In this document: piece after piece, positions 63,500 through 64,000 of the stretch
How the letters are laid out: each line of letters begins with the position of its first letter
Numbering within the stretch: position 1 is the stretch's first letter
From: Flavobacterium sp. TR2
Lineage (GTDB): Bacteria > Bacteroidota > Bacteroidia > Flavobacteriales > Flavobacteriaceae
Direction of reading: 5' to 3'
Length of the DNA: 64,000 nucleotides
Assembly: GCF_025252405.1 (NCBI RefSeq)
Contig: NZ_CP104307.1
Location: 1,302,001-1,366,000, forward strand
The notes under the pieces: model-generated
The model's input: only the letters and a program-made list of their open reading frames with translations
What the model was told of the DNA's origin: nothing
The model's database searches: none
Program-made: the position numbers and the translations under genes

Positions 63500-64000
63500 T
63501 TATTTAGCGTCCATAAAAACATCAACATTTCGTTGATTTAACTTTTCAGAAAATATAACTCCATCTTTCATATGAATAGTTCTTTGAGAAAAAGAAGCAT
63601 CATAATCAGAGTGGGTAACCATCAAAATGGTAGCGCCTTTAGCGTGTAAATCGGTTAAAAGTTCCATTACTTCATTACCATTTTTACTATCTAAGTTTCC
63701 TGTTGGCTCATCGGCCAAAATTATTTTTGGATCATTTACCAAAGCTCTTGCAACGGCAACTCTCTGCTGCTGTCCTCCAGAAAGCTGTTGCGGAAAATGT
63801 TTCAGACGATGAGAAATATTTAGCTTCTCGGCAATAGCCTCAATTTTCTGTTTTCTTTCAGAAGCTTTTACGTTGTTGTAAAGCAATGGCAGTTCGATAT
63901 TGTCATAAACAGAAAGCTCGTCGATTAGGTTGAAGTTTTGAAAGATGAAACCAATGTTTTCTTTTCTTACCTGCGCTCTTCCTTTTTCTTTCAGCCCAAT
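63500..64000 (-). CDS. ABC ATPase of the permease (5' end missing)
   Basis: Open to the window edge; 166 codons are present. Read on the minus strand it begins IGLKEKGRAQVRKENIGFIF then QNFNLID (Q-loop), then LSGGQQQRVAVARAL (signature), IILADEPTGNLD (Walker B) and VTHSD (H-loop): the MacB/LolD class of ATPase. The Walker A and true start lie beyond 64000. An apparent internal TTG at 63886 is not the start. Confidence 0.92.
   Translation of the reverse strand: MGLKEKGRAQVRKENIGFIFQNFNLIDELSVYDNIELPLLYNNVKASERKQKIEAIAEKLNISHRLKHFPQQLSGGQQQRVAVARALVNDPKIILADEPTGNLDSKNGNEVMELLTDLHAKGATILMVTHSDYDASFSQRTIHMKDGVIFSEKLNQRNVDVFMDAK

Overview
The window is chromosomal DNA from a Flavobacterium-like member of the Bacteroidota. 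The evidence is low GC, promoters of the TTG-N19-TAnnTTTG type, Bacteroidota-typical fusions (exonuclease-DnaE, MurF-alanine racemase), TPR-membrane-HTH and TonB/PorT-type proteins, and many AT-rich interspersed inverted repeats of the kind found between flavobacterial genes. No phage, integrase or CRISPR array is visible. Most of the window is ordinary core genome. Two accessory blocks stand out.

Layout. 1-3.5 kb: end of a type I asparaginase, an MFS exporter divergent from a LysR regulator, and tRNA-Ser(GGA). 3.7-4.4 kb: a REP-associated HUH transposase (RAYT) with REP-like palindromes downstream and one inside its own coding sequence. 4.6-10.8 kb: a tight seven-gene block, mostly overlapping by a few bases. 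It encodes a SpeD-like decarboxylase, a DUF4178 membrane protein, a tiny membrane protein, a DUF350 protein, a membrane-anchored spermidine-synthase-like enzyme, a Tat-signal FAD amine-oxidase-like enzyme and a histidine-bearing polytopic membrane protein. This looks like a membrane/envelope aminopropyl (polyamine-type) pathway of unknown product.

10.8-16.2 kb: GNAT, nitrilase, AraC regulator, SGNH lipoprotein, DUF3050 protein and a glutaryl-CoA-dehydrogenase-like enzyme. 16.3-25.8 kb: a peptide production and export locus. A TPR-membrane-HTH regulator faces an array of five tandem small genes with a shared leader ending in Gly-Gly. A divergent operon follows, with a C39-like/VKOR/thioredoxin oxidoreductase, three small Cys-containing peptides sharing a different leader (4, 2 and 6 cysteines), a structured intergenic region with a strong terminator, a C39-peptidase ABC exporter and a HlyD adaptor. 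The likely scheme is that peptides are disulfide-bonded by the VKOR-Trx protein, trimmed by the C39 domain and exported by the ABC/HlyD pair. No radical-SAM, ATP-grasp or lanthionine enzyme is visible here.

25.8-37 kb: trmN6-like, rimM-rpsP, a lipoprotein, an RRM protein, the leuC-leuD-leuA/cimA-like-leuB cluster (minus strand), and an AraC regulator with an SDR. 37-46.6 kb: dnaE, an outer-membrane barrel, an oxidoreductase and a prolyl oligopeptidase. 46.7-51 kb: a TonB receptor with a small His/Cys-rich protein (possible metal uptake), a PorT-family barrel and a PAP2-like membrane protein. 51.4-60.9 kb: murF-alr, mscL, asd, a SUKH protein, ferredoxin, NifU, Mrp and an L,D-transpeptidase. 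60.9-64 kb: a MacB/FtsX-type permease and its ATPase, the latter cut by the window edge.

All function calls come from reading protein motifs and gene order. No database search was run. Several starts were moved inward from the longest open frame to the first convincing ATG or signal peptide.
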